A stretch of 64,000 nucleotides of DNA, from contig NZ_CP139992.1 of assembly GCF_034424155.1 (NCBI RefSeq), positions 610,012-674,011 on the forward strand, in the 5' to 3' direction. This stretch comes from Hafnia alvei (GTDB lineage: Bacteria > Pseudomonadota > Gammaproteobacteria > Enterobacterales > Enterobacteriaceae). The notes under the pieces are model-generated. The model was not told the origin of the DNA, ran no database searches, and saw only the letters and a program-made list of their open reading frames with translations. Both the position numbers and the translations under genes were made by a program. Positions within the stretch are counted from its first letter, which is position 1; every line of letters starts with the position of its first letter. Positions 28,692 to 39,071 of the stretch are shown here, piece after piece.

Positions 28692-30026
28692 ATGACCGAA
28701 GCTATGAACGTCGAAATCGAACTAAAATTCATCGCTACTCCAGAAGTAGCGGAACAACTTTCTCAGCGTTTGGCTCCGTGGCCAAATGTTCATACTGCGG
28801 CGCAAAAACTCACCAATATTTATTATGAAACCGCCGATAACACCTTGCGTAGTTATGACATGGGCTTGCGCATTCGCGGATACGGCGATCGTTACGAAAT
28901 GACGCTTAAAACTGCGGGCAAAACCGTGGGAGGGCTGCATCAACGCCCTGAATTTAACGTTGACCTCAAGGCCGCTGAATTAGACATTCATTTGCTTCCT
29001 GCGGAAGTATGGCCAGAAGGCTGTGATCTTCAGGCGCTTCAAGCCGCACTTTCACCGGTGTTTAGCACGCATTTCGCACGAGAAAAGTGGGTGGTTACTT
29101 ACCGTTCAAGTGAGATTGAGGTGGCGCTGGATCAGGGCGAAGTAAAAGCCGGTGAACTCAGCGAGCCTTTATATGAAATTGAACTGGAGCTGAAATCGGG
29201 CAGCCGAGAGGATTTGCTCTCTTTTGCTCAAGAACTCACGGCTGAAGGCGGTCTTCGCTTAGGCAGCTTGAGCAAAGCCGCACGTGGTTATCACTTGGCA
29301 AAAGGCAATCCGGATCGCGAGATCGTTCCGTTGGGCATACTCAAAGTTGCGCCAAAGGCTAACGTTGAACAGGGCATGACCGATGCCTTTACCTTTGCGC
29401 TGCGTCACTGGCAGGCGAATGAAGAAGTTTGGCTGCACGGTGATCGTAAAGCCCAGAAAACCGTGCTTGAGGCCATTGAGCTGCTGCGCCAGATTTTTGT
29501 GTTATTTGGCGGTTTGGTACCGCGTAAGGCGAGCACCGCGCTGCGAGCGGGTCTCACCGAGCTAGAAGAACAGTTGGCAACGCCTCGTCTCGATGCTAAA
29601 AAAGTCTGCTTTAGCCCGCTGTATCTGAATACCCAGTTAGCGCTTACTCGCTGGATAGCCACCGCAGAATGGCGTTCTTTCGTGACAGATAAAACGCAAA
29701 CTAAGCTGAATGGATCGTTCAAGCGCTTCGCCGATATCATGCTGGGGCGTACCGGTGCGGAATTGAAAGAAGCCTTCGAACATGTGCAGCACGGCGGCGA
29801 ATATCAGGATAAATATGTCCGTTTGGTTCGTCAGTTGCTGCTGTTCCATGTGCTTTCAGGGGCCTATCCTGAAGAAGCTGTAGCAGAGTATTTATCTGGC
29901 TGGCACACGCTGCAGCAGGCGATTATTCAGAAGCAAGATGCCTACATTGAATCCACACGTAAGCATGCAATGGATCAGCCTACATTCTGGTTAAATGGTA
30001 CTCAAAAACCTTCCGTCAACGACTAG
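28692..30026 (+). CDS. ygiF: YgiF, inorganic triphosphatase (CYTH-CHAD)
   Basis: A 444-aa two-domain protein. The N-terminal CYTH triphosphate-tunnel domain (about 5-205) starts with the diagnostic EIELKF (ExExK) that binds the metal-triphosphate. The C-terminal helical CHAD domain (about 220-430) is rich in conserved His/Arg for polyphosphate binding. E. coli YgiF hydrolyses tripolyphosphate. The start is ATG 28692; a second ATG four codons later is possible. It precedes glnE, as in E. coli. Confidence 0.93.
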   Translation: MTEAMNVEIELKFIATPEVAEQLSQRLAPWPNVHTAAQKLTNIYYETADNTLRSYDMGLRIRGYGDRYEMTLKTAGKTVGGLHQRPEFNVDLKAAELDIHLLPAEVWPEGCDLQALQAALSPVFSTHFAREKWVVTYRSSEIEVALDQGEVKAGELSEPLYEIELELKSGSREDLLSFAQELTAEGGLRLGSLSKAARGYHLAKGNPDREIVPLGILKVAPKANVEQGMTDAFTFALRHWQANEEVWLHGDRKAQKTVLEAIELLRQIFVLFGGLVPRKASTALRAGLTELEEQLATPRLDAKKVCFSPLYLNTQLALTRWIATAEWRSFVTDKTQTKLNGSFKRFADIMLGRTGAELKEAFEHVQHGGEYQDKYVRLVRQLLLFHVLSGAYPEEAVAEYLSGWHTLQQAIIQKQDAYIESTRKHAMDQPTFWLNGTQKPSVND

Positions 30027-30044
30027 CTGAATAGGTTAGTTGGC

Positions 30045-30070
30045 TCTCCTCCCTGAGGCTAGGGAGGAGA
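30045..30070. terminator. Hairpin between ygiF and glnE
   Basis: TCTCCTCCCT-GAGGCT-AGGGAGGAGA perfect 10-bp stem without a T-tract. It may be a weak terminator or an mRNA-stabilising hairpin. Confidence 0.55.
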
Positions 30071-30131
30071 TAGAAGAACTCATTACATCATCGTTTTCGT
30101 CTGCAAATAGACGTTTATTCAGGGAGTGTTT

Positions 30132-32966
30132 ATGTCTGAGTCTGCTTCTCGCGTGCTTCCCCCTTTGCTTGAGGCTCAGGCCGAGCAAATCTCGGAGCGT
30201 TTGGTGATTTCCTCTTTTGAAGATCGCAGCGCGCTGGCGCTAAGCGATTTCATGAGTGAAAACTTTATCGCGCACCCCGAATGGTGGCAGCAACTGCATG
30301 ACACTCCCCCCCAGCCTGATGAGTGGAAAAATTATGCTCATTGGTTGGATGAACAATTAATCGATGCTGATGATGAAGTGAGTTTGATGCGTGTGCTGCG
30401 GCTGTTTCGGCGTCATATGCTGTCGCGAATTTCATGGATGCAATCACTCAAACGCTGTGAAACCGGTGATACGCTGCGCCAACTAAGCGAACTGGCTGAA
30501 ACACTGATTATTACCGCGCGCGATCGTTTATATCAAACCTGCTGTGCAGAATGGGGTACGCCGTGCAACGCGCAAGGTGAGCCGCAGCCCTTGTTGATTT
30601 TAGGTATGGGGAAATTGGGCGGCGGTGAACTGAACTTTTCGTCGGATATCGATCTGATTTTTGCCTATCCAGAAAGTGGAGTGACGCAAGGTGGAAGGCG
30701 TGAGTTAGACAATGCCCAGTTTTTCACCCGCTTAGGCCAGCGCTTGATCAAAGCACTCGATCAGCCCACGGTGGACGGGTTTGTTTATCGTGTTGATATG
30801 CGCCTGCGTCCGTTTGGAGACAGTGGCCCGTTAGTGCTGAGCTTTGCCGCACTTGAGGATTACTACCAAGAACAAGGACGAGATTGGGAGCGTTATGCGA
30901 TGGTCAAAGCGCGTCTGATGGGCGGCAATGAAGACGCCTATAGTCAAGAGCTACGCCGTACGCTGCGCCCGTTCGTATTCCGCCGTTATATTGATTTCAG
31001 CGTTATTCAGTCGCTGCGCAATATGAAAGGCATGATTGCCCGTGAAGTTCGCCGCAGAGGTCTGAAAGATAATATTAAGCTGGGTGCTGGTGGTATCCGC
31101 GAAATTGAGTTTATCACGCAGGTTTTTCAACTTATCCGCGGTGGGCGTGAACCGTCTTTACAGCAGCGTGCGCTCCAGCCTTCACTGTTGGCGATTGGTC
31201 AGCTTGGTTTACTCAAGACCGAGCAGGTTGTAGATCTCACTGAAAGTTATCTGTTTTTACGCCGGTTGGAAAATCTCCTTCAGGCTATCAATGACGAACA
31301 AACCCAAACGCTGCCCAACGACGAACTGAATCAGGCTCGCTTAGCTTGGGGAATGGGCGCTGCGGATTGGGCACAGCTGATGGCGCAGCTAGAGCAAAAG
31401 ATGTTGGCTGTGAGGGCTATTTTTAACGAATTAATTGGCGATGATGAGAGCGAAGAAGAAAGTGCGGAAGCACCGCGCGAGCAATTTGCCGCTCTGTGGC
31501 AAGATTTGCTGGATGAGCGCGATCTAGACCCCTTCACGCCACAGTTAGAGAGCGAGTCACGTCAGCTATTGCTGCGTTGTATCAACGATTTCCGCAGCGA
31601 TGTGGATAAACGCACCATCGGGCCGCGTGGCCGCGAAGTACTCGGCCAACTGATGCCCGCGCTACTCGGTGAAGTGTGTGCTAGAGAAGACGCTGTACGC
31701 GTGCTCCAACGTCTAACTCCGCTATTGCTCAACATCGTCACGCGCACCACGTATCTGGAGCTGCTGGTGGAGTATCGTGCGGCGCTGAGCCAACTGATTC
31801 GCCTATGCGCGGCTTCGCCGATGGTGGCGACGCAGCTGGCACGTTACCCGCTGCTGCTGGATGAACTACTCGATCCAAACACCTTGTATCAGCCCGTTCC
31901 TCAAGATGCCTATCGTGATGAGCTGCGCCAATATTTGATGCGGGTTCCCGCCGATGATGAAGAGCAGAATCTTGAGGCGCTGAGACAGTTTAAACATGCT
32001 CATCAGTTGCGAATTGCTGCCAGCGATATTTCAGGGGCGTTGCCGGTGATGAAAGTCAGCGATCATCTCACCTATCTTGCCGAGGCGATGATTGATGCGG
32101 TGGTGCAGCAGGCGTGGACACATATGGTTGGGCGTTATGGTCAGCCGACGCATCTGCAAGGGCGTGAAGGGCGAGGGTTTGCGGTACTCGGCTACGGAAA
32201 ATTGGGCGGTTGGGAGTTAGGTTATAGCTCCGATCTCGATCTTGTTTTCTTGCTCGATTGCCCGTCTGATGTGATGACCAGCGGCGAGCGTAGCATTGAT
32301 GGTCGCCAGTTCTATCTGCGCTTGGCGCAGCGCATTATGCATCTGTTTAGCACGCGTACGTCATCAGGGATTTTGTATGAGGTAGATGCTCGTCTTCGCC
32401 CTTCTGGGGCTTCAGGCATGCTGGTGAGTACCGTCGATTCCTTTGGCGAGTACCAGCGAAACGAAGCGTGGACGTGGGAACATCAGGCCTTGGTACGCGC
32501 CCGCCCTGTTTATGGTGACGTGCAGATTCATCAGCAGTTTGATGCGATTCGCCATGAGATTTTGTGTCGTTCCAGAGAAACGAACACCTTAAAGACTGAA
32601 GTCCGTGAAATGCGGGAAAAAATGCGCCAGCATCTGGGCGGCAAGCATCGCGACCAGTTTGATATTAAAGCCGATGAGGGCGGCATTACGGATATTGAAT
32701 TTATCGCTCAATATCTGGTGCTTAACTATGCCTCACAGGAACCACGCCTCACGCGTTGGTCAGACAACGTACGTATATTTGAGCTGATGGCGAACTACAA
32801 CATCATGCCGGAGGCAGAAGCGGCGGCGCTGACGCAGGCCTATGTGACGATGCGTGATGCGATCCACCATTTAGCTTTGCAAGAGCAGTCGGGTGCCGTC
32901 GGACTGGATGCATTCGTTGCTGAGCGTGAACAGGTGCGCCGTAGTTGGGCGACGTGGTTGGGGTAG
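30132..32966 (+). CDS. glnE: GlnE, glutamine synthetase adenylyltransferase/deadenylylase
   Basis: Bifunctional regulator that adenylylates (inactivates) and deadenylylates glutamine synthetase in answer to PII. At 944 aa both nucleotidyltransferase domains are clear: [18 protein letters not shown] in the N-terminal deadenylylase half and [18 protein letters not shown] in the C-terminal adenylylase half, each with the GS-x10-DxD-type metal site. The start at 30132 follows AGGGAG; an in-frame GTG two codons earlier is less likely. In E. coli hldE follows directly; here ccdAB and lpxL intervene. Confidence 0.96.
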   Translation: MSESASRVLPPLLEAQAEQISERLVISSFEDRSALALSDFMSENFIAHPEWWQQLHDTPPQPDEWKNYAHWLDEQLIDADDEVSLMRVLRLFRRHMLSRISWMQSLKRCETGDTLRQLSELAETLIITARDRLYQTCCAEWGTPCNAQGEPQPLLILGMGKLGGGELNFSSDIDLIFAYPESGVTQGGRRELDNAQFFTRLGQRLIKALDQPTVDGFVYRVDMRLRPFGDSGPLVLSFAALEDYYQEQGRDWERYAMVKARLMGGNEDAYSQELRRTLRPFVFRRYIDFSVIQSLRNMKGMIAREVRRRGLKDNIKLGAGGIREIEFITQVFQLIRGGREPSLQQRALQPSLLAIGQLGLLKTEQVVDLTESYLFLRRLENLLQAINDEQTQTLPNDELNQARLAWGMGAADWAQLMAQLEQKMLAVRAIFNELIGDDESEEESAEAPREQFAALWQDLLDERDLDPFTPQLESESRQLLLRCINDFRSDVDKRTIGPRGREVLGQLMPALLGEVCAREDAVRVLQRLTPLLLNIVTRTTYLELLVEYRAALSQLIRLCAASPMVATQLARYPLLLDELLDPNTLYQPVPQDAYRDELRQYLMRVPADDEEQNLEALRQFKHAHQLRIAASDISGALPVMKVSDHLTYLAEAMIDAVVQQAWTHMVGRYGQPTHLQGREGRGFAVLGYGKLGGWELGYSSDLDLVFLLDCPSDVMTSGERSIDGRQFYLRLAQRIMHLFSTRTSSGILYEVDARLRPSGASGMLVSTVDSFGEYQRNEAWTWEHQALVRARPVYGDVQIHQQFDAIRHEILCRSRETNTLKTEVREMREKMRQHLGGKHRDQFDIKADEGGITDIEFIAQYLVLNYASQEPRLTRWSDNVRIFELMANYNIMPEAEAAALTQAYVTMRDAIHHLALQEQSGAVGLDAFVAEREQVRRSWATWLG

Positions 32967-33024
32967 AGAATAAAATCTTTGCGAAGCTGTGCGCAAATTT
33001 CAACCGTTTCTCTTTTTGTTGTTC

Positions 33025-33049
33025 TATAATGCGCATAAATTATGCGCAT
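33025..33049 (+). promoter_or_regulatory. ccdAB promoter -10 and palindromic operator
   Basis: TATAAT at 33025-33030 overlaps a perfect palindrome ATGCGCATAA-A-TTATGCGCAT (33029-33049), 12 bp before the ccdA start. The layout fits autorepression by the CcdA/CcdB complex. Confidence 0.75.
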
Positions 33050-33060
33050 GGAGTTTCGTG

Positions 33061-33306
33061 ATGAAACGTAGAACACTTTTAACGGGAAGTAAAAAGGCGG
33101 TGAATGTGAGCATCGATCAGGGACTGATTCAGCAGGCTAAAGCACTAAACATCAATTTATCTGCCGTGATGGAAGAGGCTTTGCAGCAGGTTGTTATCAC
33201 AGAGGGGCAGCGACAGTGGCTTGATAGCCATCAACAAAGCATTGCTACCTATAATCAAGATGTTGAAGAGAACGGTGTATTTAGCGATGGCCTGAGGTCT
33301 TTTTGA
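33061..33306 (+). CDS. ccdA: CcdA-type antitoxin
   Basis: An 81-aa protein with an N-terminal ribbon-helix-helix DNA-binding part (KKAVNVSIDQGLIQQAKALNINLSAVMEEAL, about 13-43) and a C-terminal toxin-binding tail (about 46-81) containing the NGVFSDGLRSF ending typical of CcdA. It should bind its own operator at 33029-33049 and neutralise CcdB. The stop overlaps the ccdB start by one base (TGATG). Start ATG 33061 with GGAG upstream. Confidence 0.9.
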   Translation: MKRRTLLTGSKKAVNVSIDQGLIQQAKALNINLSAVMEEALQQVVITEGQRQWLDSHQQSIATYNQDVEENGVFSDGLRSF

Positions 33307-33623
33307 TGAGCCAGTTTGCCGTCTACAAAAACCGAGATAGGGCTTCTGCAAAACGTTTTCCGTATCTTCTGGATGTTCAGCACGATTTCTTGTCATCGCT
33401 GGCGACCCGAATGGTTATTCCATTAGGGCTAAAAACCACATCATCGTTGGCTGAACAAGAGCGACTGATCCTGAGCTTTAAGATTGAAGAACATGAGGTG
33501 TTACTGATGACGCCACAGATGGCTGGAGTTACGTTGTCGCAGCTAGGGGAACAGGTCGACGACTTGGGGTATTGCAGAGATGATATTGTGGGAGCAATGG
33601 ATTTTCTCCTATTTGGCTATTAG
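33306..33623 (+). CDS. ccdB: CcdB-type toxin (DNA gyrase poison family)
   Basis: A 105-aa toxin of the CcdB family, resembling the chromosomal/integron Vibrio CcdB (MSQFxxYKNxD...SAKxxPYxxDVQ). F-plasmid CcdB needs its last three residues W-G-I to poison GyrA. Here the C-terminus is F-G-Y, so the tryptophan is replaced; the Vibrio homologue also lacks it (ends T-G-I, as I recall) yet binds gyrase. Activity is therefore plausible but not certain. Translationally coupled to ccdA. Confidence 0.88.
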   Translation: MSQFAVYKNRDRASAKRFPYLLDVQHDFLSSLATRMVIPLGLKTTSSLAEQERLILSFKIEEHEVLLMTPQMAGVTLSQLGEQVDDLGYCRDDIVGAMDFLLFGY

Positions 33624-33687
33624 TGGTTTCGTCCCTGAAACCCTGTCCTTGAAATCCATTTAGAGCAATAAACGTGATTGCTCTGCG

Positions 33688-34617
33688 CTAGTAGCGAGAT
33701 GGCATGCCTTTGGGGCGAGTTTTAAAGCGGCGATGCATCCACATGTATTGTGTTGGCGCGCGTAAGATTTCTTGTTCGACGACTTTATTCATAGCGATAG
33801 CCGCGACGGTTTCGTTTTCCAATGGGAAATCTTCTAACCGTGGCTGAATCACCATGGTATAGCCGCTCCCATCTTCCGCTCGAACCGCGTTAAACGGGAT
33901 AATTGCCGGTTTTCCCATGCGAGCCAGAATGTAAGTGCCCGTTGTGGTGGCCGCTTGCTCAACGGCAAACAAAGGCACAAAAACGCTGCTACGTGGGCCG
34001 TAATCGTGATCGGGCGCGTACCAGACGATCTCACCTTCTTTGAGCGCGCGGATCATGCCTTTAACGTCTTTGCGGTCGAGCATATATTTATTGGAACGCA
34101 GACGTCCCCAGGTTTGCATCCAGTCCACAACTTTGTTGTCGTTAGGACGGTAAACACCGACGCCAGGATTATGAACGCCAAAAATACGTGCGCCCAGCTC
34201 TAGCGTTAGGAAGTGCAAACCAATTAGCAATACGCCTTTGCCTTCCTGCTGAGCTTTAGCGATGTTTTCTAAGCCTTCAGCTTTGCACCAGCGATTAATG
34301 CGCCAAGTTGGCCAAAACCAAGCCATACCGGTTTCAATGAGCCCCATACCAACGGACTCAAAATTTTTGGCAACTTTTGCTCTACGCTCAGCTTCACTCA
34401 TTTCGGGGAAGCAAAGCTCTAAATTGCGTAGAGAAATTTTTACCCGGCGTTTCATAAATTTCATCGCAGTTCTACCTAACCACGTTCCAAATTTATACAG
34501 CCATGGATAGGGCAGAAGCACTAAAATGTAGAGTACTCCCAGCCCCAACCAAGTTAACCAGTAACGTGGGTGCAGTAATTCGCGCTCGAATTTCGGGTAA
34601 ACATGATTGTCAGCCAT
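33688..34617 (-). CDS. lpxL: LpxL-type Kdo2-lipid IVA lauroyltransferase
   Basis: Inner-membrane late acyltransferase of lipid A synthesis, 309 aa, with an N-terminal membrane anchor (about 20-40), the catalytic H-x4-E motif (HFLTLE, about 138) and GVYRPNDN. The sequence closely follows E. coli LpxL/LpxP ([11 protein letters not shown] start; [12 protein letters not shown] end). The two paralogues are hard to separate by eye; LpxP (palmitoleoyl, cold-induced) remains possible. Divergent from hldE, another LPS gene. Confidence 0.88.
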   Translation of the reverse strand: MADNHVYPKFERELLHPRYWLTWLGLGVLYILVLLPYPWLYKFGTWLGRTAMKFMKRRVKISLRNLELCFPEMSEAERRAKVAKNFESVGMGLIETGMAWFWPTWRINRWCKAEGLENIAKAQQEGKGVLLIGLHFLTLELGARIFGVHNPGVGVYRPNDNKVVDWMQTWGRLRSNKYMLDRKDVKGMIRALKEGEIVWYAPDHDYGPRSSVFVPLFAVEQAATTTGTYILARMGKPAIIPFNAVRAEDGSGYTMVIQPRLEDFPLENETVAAIAMNKVVEQEILRAPTQYMWMHRRFKTRPKGMPSRY

Positions 34618-34659
34618 AACGGGGAAATCAGAACCTCGCTGAATGAATTAAGGTTCTAT

Positions 34660-34705
34660 TGTATACATAAATTACGTGGAGTTGCAGTCAGCGAGCAGCC
34701 ACAAC
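34660..34705. repeat. ERIC-end-like short repeat
   Basis: TATACATAAATTACGTGGAGTTGCAG and following bases resemble the terminal part of ERIC (TATACCCAAA...CGAGTTGCAG). A near copy lies at 53810. No second end is evident, so it is a truncated copy or a separate small repeat. Confidence 0.45.
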
Positions 34706-34783
34706 CCGTAAGAAGGGTGTAATAGAAATAGCGCTGGGTGTGATAATATCGCGCACAATCTTAGTCTTTTTTGGAGTCCGGGG

Positions 34784-36214
34784 ATGAAAGTAACCCTACC
34801 TGATTTCCGTCATGCCAACGTTCTGGTTGTGGGTGACGTCATGTTAGATCGCTACTGGTATGGACCTACTAGCCGTATTTCACCTGAAGCACCGGTACCG
34901 GTGGTTAAAGTGGATACCGTTGAGGAGCGTCCAGGCGGGGCGGCCAACGTGGCAATGAACATTGCGTCGCTTGGCGCGAATGCTCGTTTGGTAGGTTTAA
35001 CCGGTATCGATGACGCAGCAAGAGCGCTAAGTGCCAAGTTGGGCGAAGTTAACGTTAAATGCGATTTCGTGTCCGTGCCGACGCATCCAACGATCACTAA
35101 ACTGCGTGTTTTATCGCGTAATCAACAGCTGATTCGTCTCGACTTTGAAGAGGGTTTCAGCAGCATTGATCCTCAGCCAATTTTTGAAAGAATTCAGCAC
35201 GCATTGCCAAAACTGGGCGCGTTAATTTTATCCGATTATGCCAAAGGGGCATTAAATTCGGTCCAACAGATGATTCAATTAGCACGTGCGGCGAATGTTC
35301 CTGTGCTGATCGATCCTAAAGGTACCGATTTTGAACGCTACCGAGGTGCAACGCTGCTAACGCCAAATCTGTCTGAGTTCGAAGCCGTGGTAGGCCGTTG
35401 TAAAACCGATGAAGAATTGGTTGAGCGTGGTTTGCAATTGATGCGTGAATTTGATCTCACAGCGCTGCTAGTTACGCGTTCTGAGCAGGGCATGACCTTG
35501 TTGCAGCACGACCAGCCACCGTTGCATATGCCGACGCAGGCGCAAGAAGTGTATGACGTGACCGGTGCTGGCGATACAGTGATTGGTGTTCTGGCAACGG
35601 CAATCGCCGCGGGAACGTCATTGGAAGAGGCTTGCTTCTTAGCCAATGCGGGCGCGGGCGTGGTGGTGGGCAAACTGGGAACATCTACCGTTTCACCTAT
35701 CGAGCTGGAAAACGCCATTCGTGGGCGCAGCGAGACGGGCTTTGGCGTGATGAGCCAAGAAGAGTTAAAAGCCGCCGTTGCTAATGCTCGTCAGCGTGGC
35801 GAAAAAGTCGTGATGACTAACGGCGTCTTTGACATTCTGCATGCGGGACATGTTTCTTATTTGGCTAACGCACGCAAATTAGGCGATCGACTAATCGTTG
35901 CGGTAAACAGCGATGCATCAACCAAACGCTTGAAGGGTGAAGAGCGTCCGGTCAATGCGTTAGCACAGCGTATGATCGTACTGGCTGCGCTAGAAGCCGT
36001 GGATTGGGTTATCTCATTTGAAGAAGATACGCCGCAGCGCATTATTTCTGAGGTATTGCCTGATCTGTTGGTTAAAGGCGGTGACTACAAGCCTGAAGAT
36101 ATTGCAGGTGGGAAAGAAGTGATCGCTGCCGGTGGTGAAGTGCGTGTGCTGAATTTTGAAGATGGTTGTTCAACCACCAACATCATTAAAACAATTCGTC
36201 AGGGCCACGAATAA
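34784..36214 (+). CDS. hldE: HldE, bifunctional heptose 7-phosphate kinase / heptose 1-phosphate adenylyltransferase
   Basis: Makes ADP-heptose for the LPS inner core. At 476 aa the N-terminal PfkB/ribokinase domain (1-about 318) has the glycine-rich [12 protein letters not shown] and the catalytic DVTGAGDT, and the C-terminal cytidylyltransferase-like domain (about 340-476) has [11 protein letters not shown] with HxGH. The start follows TTGGAGTCC. It is followed by yjeH after 30 bp, probably one transcript. Confidence 0.97.
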   Translation: MKVTLPDFRHANVLVVGDVMLDRYWYGPTSRISPEAPVPVVKVDTVEERPGGAANVAMNIASLGANARLVGLTGIDDAARALSAKLGEVNVKCDFVSVPTHPTITKLRVLSRNQQLIRLDFEEGFSSIDPQPIFERIQHALPKLGALILSDYAKGALNSVQQMIQLARAANVPVLIDPKGTDFERYRGATLLTPNLSEFEAVVGRCKTDEELVERGLQLMREFDLTALLVTRSEQGMTLLQHDQPPLHMPTQAQEVYDVTGAGDTVIGVLATAIAAGTSLEEACFLANAGAGVVVGKLGTSTVSPIELENAIRGRSETGFGVMSQEELKAAVANARQRGEKVVMTNGVFDILHAGHVSYLANARKLGDRLIVAVNSDASTKRLKGEERPVNALAQRMIVLAALEAVDWVISFEEDTPQRIISEVLPDLLVKGGDYKPEDIAGGKEVIAAGGEVRVLNFEDGCSTTNIIKTIRQGHE

Positions 36215-36244
36215 TCCCCCGATGAACGCTAAGCGGAACATATT

Positions 36245-37501
36245 GTGAGCGGATTAAAGCAAGAGCTAGGGCTGGCTCAGGGAATAGGATTGTTATCTAC
36301 ATCGCTGTTAGGCACGGGTGTCTTTGCTGTGCCTGCATTAGCGGCGCTGGTGGCCGGCAATGATAGCCTGTGGGCATGGCCGATTCTTATTATCCTCGTG
36401 TTTCCGATCGCGATTGGTTTCGCTGCGCTAGGGCGTCACTTCCCAAGTGCGGGCGGTGCCGCTCATTTTGTCGGTATGGCATTTGGGCCGCATATGGCGC
36501 GAGTGACCGGTTGGCTGTTTCTTTCCGTTATCCCCGTTGGTTTACCTGCGGCGCTGCAAATTGCGGCGGGTTTTTGGCAGGCTATGTTTGGCTGGCATGG
36601 CTGGGAGTTGCTGCTGGTGGAAATCGGCACGCTGATGGTGGTGTGGTTTCTGGGCACCCGCGGAGCGGGTTCCAGCGCGAACTTACAGACGTTGATCGCC
36701 GGACTGGTGATGGCTTTGGTTGCGGCCATTTGGTGGCGCGGCGGAATATCACCGGCGGAAATTCCATTCCCGACTCCAGAAGATGTCAGCCCTCAGAACC
36801 TCTTTTCTGCATTGGCCGTGATGTTTTGGTGCTTTGTCGGATTAGAAGCTTTTGCCCATCTGGCCTCTGAGTTTAAAGATCCCGAACGTGATTTTCCGCG
36901 TGCATTGATGATCGGCTTGCTGCTGGCAGGCGTGGTGTACTGGGGTTGTACGGTCGCGGTTTTGCATTTCAATGCCTTCGGCGCGGAAAAAGCCGCAGCG
37001 GCGTCACTGCCGGGGATCGTCGTACAGCTATTTGGTCAAAAAGCGCTATGGATCGCCTGTATTATTGGCTATCTGGCTTGTTTTGCTAGCCTTAATATTT
37101 ACACCCAAAGCTTTGCTCGCCTGGTTTGGTCACAGGCGCAACTGAAACCACAAAGCCGTTTGGCGCAGCTTTCGCCGCGTCAGGCACCGGTCAACGCGCT
37201 GAATGTTGTACTTGGCTGCTGTTTACTGTGCGCGGTGGGAATTTATGCACTAGGTGTGGCGTTGGATGAACTGATTATTTATGCCAACGGCATTTTTATC
37301 ATGATCTATCTGCTGTGTATGCTGGCGGGTTGCCGTCTACTGAAAGGACGTTCACGTCTGATGGCGGCCATAGGCAGCCTATTGTGTTTGTTATTGCTCT
37401 ATATGGTTGGCTGGAAAAGTATTTATGCGATCGTAATGCTAGCTGCACTATGGGCACTGTTACCTCGGCGTGCGATGGAAAACGGATTAAACTCCCATTA
37501 G
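36245..37501 (+). CDS. yjeH: YjeH, L-methionine/branched-chain amino acid exporter
   Basis: APC-superfamily permease, 418 aa, with about twelve membrane segments. The sequence is strikingly like E. coli YjeH from the first residues (SGLKQELGLAQGIGLLSTSLLG), a known exporter of methionine, leucine, isoleucine and valine. It starts with GTG. In E. coli yjeH lies elsewhere (near groEL), so its place behind hldE differs. Ends at a strong terminator. Confidence 0.92.
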   Translation: MSGLKQELGLAQGIGLLSTSLLGTGVFAVPALAALVAGNDSLWAWPILIILVFPIAIGFAALGRHFPSAGGAAHFVGMAFGPHMARVTGWLFLSVIPVGLPAALQIAAGFWQAMFGWHGWELLLVEIGTLMVVWFLGTRGAGSSANLQTLIAGLVMALVAAIWWRGGISPAEIPFPTPEDVSPQNLFSALAVMFWCFVGLEAFAHLASEFKDPERDFPRALMIGLLLAGVVYWGCTVAVLHFNAFGAEKAAAASLPGIVVQLFGQKALWIACIIGYLACFASLNIYTQSFARLVWSQAQLKPQSRLAQLSPRQAPVNALNVVLGCCLLCAVGIYALGVALDELIIYANGIFIMIYLLCMLAGCRLLKGRSRLMAAIGSLLCLLLLYMVGWKSIYAIVMLAALWALLPRRAMENGLNSH

Positions 37502-37521
37502 CTCTCGAGCTGAGCAGCAAT

Positions 37522-37549
37522 AAAAACGGAAGCCTAGGCTTCCGTTTTT
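37522..37549. terminator. Bidirectional terminator yjeH/ubiK
   Basis: AAAAACGGAAGCC-TAGG-type self-complementary sequence through TTCCGTTTTT, perfect palindrome between convergent genes. It shares its AGCCTAGGCT centre with the ribB terminator at 39022. Confidence 0.95.
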
Positions 37550-37568
37550 GCGTTTATGTTCGACTCGT

Positions 37569-37847
37569 TTATTCAGCGTCTTTTGTCGCGGGTGCTTCGA
37601 TTGCTGCCAGTTTTTCTTCTAACGCAGCTAAGCGCTGTTCCATCATCGCCAGCTTTTCACGCGTGCGCAGCAAAACCTGCGTTTGTACGTCAAACTCTTC
37701 GCGATTCACTAAATCCATGCGATTAAATTGTGCCTGCAGGATTTGGCGGATTTTTTTCTCGACATCATCCCCGAACTCGCGCAGTCCTTTTGGCATGGAT
37801 TCATGCACCTGACGGGCAATCTGTTCAATTTTCTTCGGGTCAATCAT
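37569..37847 (-). CDS. ubiK: UbiK (YqiC), ubiquinone biosynthesis accessory factor
   Basis: A 92-aa protein of the BMFP/UbiK family. It has an N-terminal amphipathic helix ([24 protein letters not shown]) and a C-terminal coiled coil ([26 protein letters not shown]). UbiK works with UbiJ as a lipid-binding scaffold for aerobic ubiquinone synthesis. The start MIDPKK at 37847 matches E. coli. Adjacent to the ribB riboswitch on the opposite strand, as in E. coli. Confidence 0.92.
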   Translation of the reverse strand: MIDPKKIEQIARQVHESMPKGLREFGDDVEKKIRQILQAQFNRMDLVNREEFDVQTQVLLRTREKLAMMEQRLAALEEKLAAIEAPATKDAE

Positions 37848-38060
37848 GGCGTGTTCCTTGGTCGTTATGGTCATGCGTTAGGGCTTAAGAACCACTATCA
37901 GAACGAATGACGATGATATTGAGCTGATGCACAATAGCAGAGCTATAGCTGCATAGTGTAATGCGAGTTGGCGAATGGATAAACCTCTGTGATCGCTCTT
38001 GGATAATCTGGAATGACGATTGCCCAAACTAATCATTAGCGTTATAGTTGACCTGCTTAT

Positions 38061-38232
38061 TCTCAGGGCGGGGTGGAAGTCCCCACCGGCGGTAAATTTA
38101 TGCATAACGCATGCCTTTCACGGCAAGCGCAGCATAAAAAGCCCGCGAGCGCTTATGCCGCAAGGTGTAAGGACAGCAGATCCGGTGTAATTCCGGAGCC
38201 GACGGTTAGAGTCCGGATGGGAGAGAGTAACG
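38061..38232 (+). ncRNA. FMN riboswitch (RFN element)
   Basis: Upstream of ribB, the conserved RFN strings are present in order: CTCAGGGCGGGGTGGAAGTCCC, CACCGGCGGTAAA, AGCCCGCGAGCGC, AGCAGATCCGGTG and GAGCCGACGGTTAGAGTCCGGATGG. An extra stem sits between. It senses FMN and lowers ribB expression. The remaining leader to 38351 holds the expression platform; I cannot assign a terminator there with confidence. Confidence 0.96.
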
Positions 38233-38351
38233 ATACCTGTTGGGTTTGTCCCACTCGCGTTATTAGGCGCGTTAGCCGTAGGCTTACGTTTGCCACTCCT
38301 CAAAGCTGCCCTGATTCTGGTAATCCATATAATTAATGAGGTTTTTTTACC

Positions 38352-39005
38352 ATGAATCAGACTTTACTTTCCGATTTCGGTACTCCGATGGAACGTGTTG
38401 AACGTGCGCTGGCTGCATTGCGTGAAGGCCGCGGCGTTATGGTGCTTGACGATGAAAATCGTGAAAACGAAGGCGACATGATTTTCCCTGCTGAAACCAT
38501 GACTGAAGAACAGATGGCGCTGACCATCCGTCACGGTAGCGGCATTGTTTGCCTGTGCATCACCGAAGAGCGTCGTTTGCAGTTAGATCTGCCGATGATG
38601 GTCAGCAACAACACCAGCCATTACGGCACCGCATTCACCGTGACTATCGAAGCCGCTGAAGGCGTGACGACCGGCGTTTCTGCCAAAGACCGTTTGACTA
38701 CCGTGCGTGCCGCAAGCGCTGAAGGCGCTAAGCCTTCTGACCTGCATCGCCCTGGTCACGTGTTCCCGCTGCGCGCTCAAAACGGCGGCGTTCTGACTCG
38801 TCGTGGTCATACTGAAGCAACTATCGATCTGGTGACTTTAGCGGGATTCCGTTCTGCGGGCGTACTGTGTGAACTGACCAATGACGACGGTACTATGGCA
38901 CGTGCGCCAGAAGTGATTGTGTTTGCTAACAAACATAACATGCCAGTCGTGACCATCGATGATTTGGTGGCTTACCGCCAGTCTCAAGAAAAAATCGCGA
39001 GCTGA
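38352..39005 (+). CDS. ribB: RibB, 3,4-dihydroxy-2-butanone-4-phosphate synthase
   Basis: Converts ribulose 5-phosphate to the four-carbon precursor of riboflavin. At 217 aa it has the acidic active-site loop [10 protein letters not shown] (about 33-42), a monofunctional form without the RibA domain, and [11 protein letters not shown]. Controlled by the upstream FMN riboswitch; preceded by AATGAGG. Ends at a strong terminator. Confidence 0.98.
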   Translation: MNQTLLSDFGTPMERVERALAALREGRGVMVLDDENRENEGDMIFPAETMTEEQMALTIRHGSGIVCLCITEERRLQLDLPMMVSNNTSHYGTAFTVTIEAAEGVTTGVSAKDRLTTVRAASAEGAKPSDLHRPGHVFPLRAQNGGVLTRRGHTEATIDLVTLAGFRSAGVLCELTNDDGTMARAPEVIVFANKHNMPVVTIDDLVAYRQSQEKIAS

Positions 39006-39021
39006 TTTTTAGCTCTGCACG

Positions 39022-39049
39022 AAAAAGGACAGCCTAGGCTGTCCTTTTT
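39022..39049. terminator. Bidirectional terminator ribB/zupT
   Basis: AAAAAGGACAGCC...TAGGCTGTCCTTTTT perfect palindrome between convergent genes. Confidence 0.95.
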
Positions 39050-39071
39050 GCTATTTGGAGATGGGAGAGTC

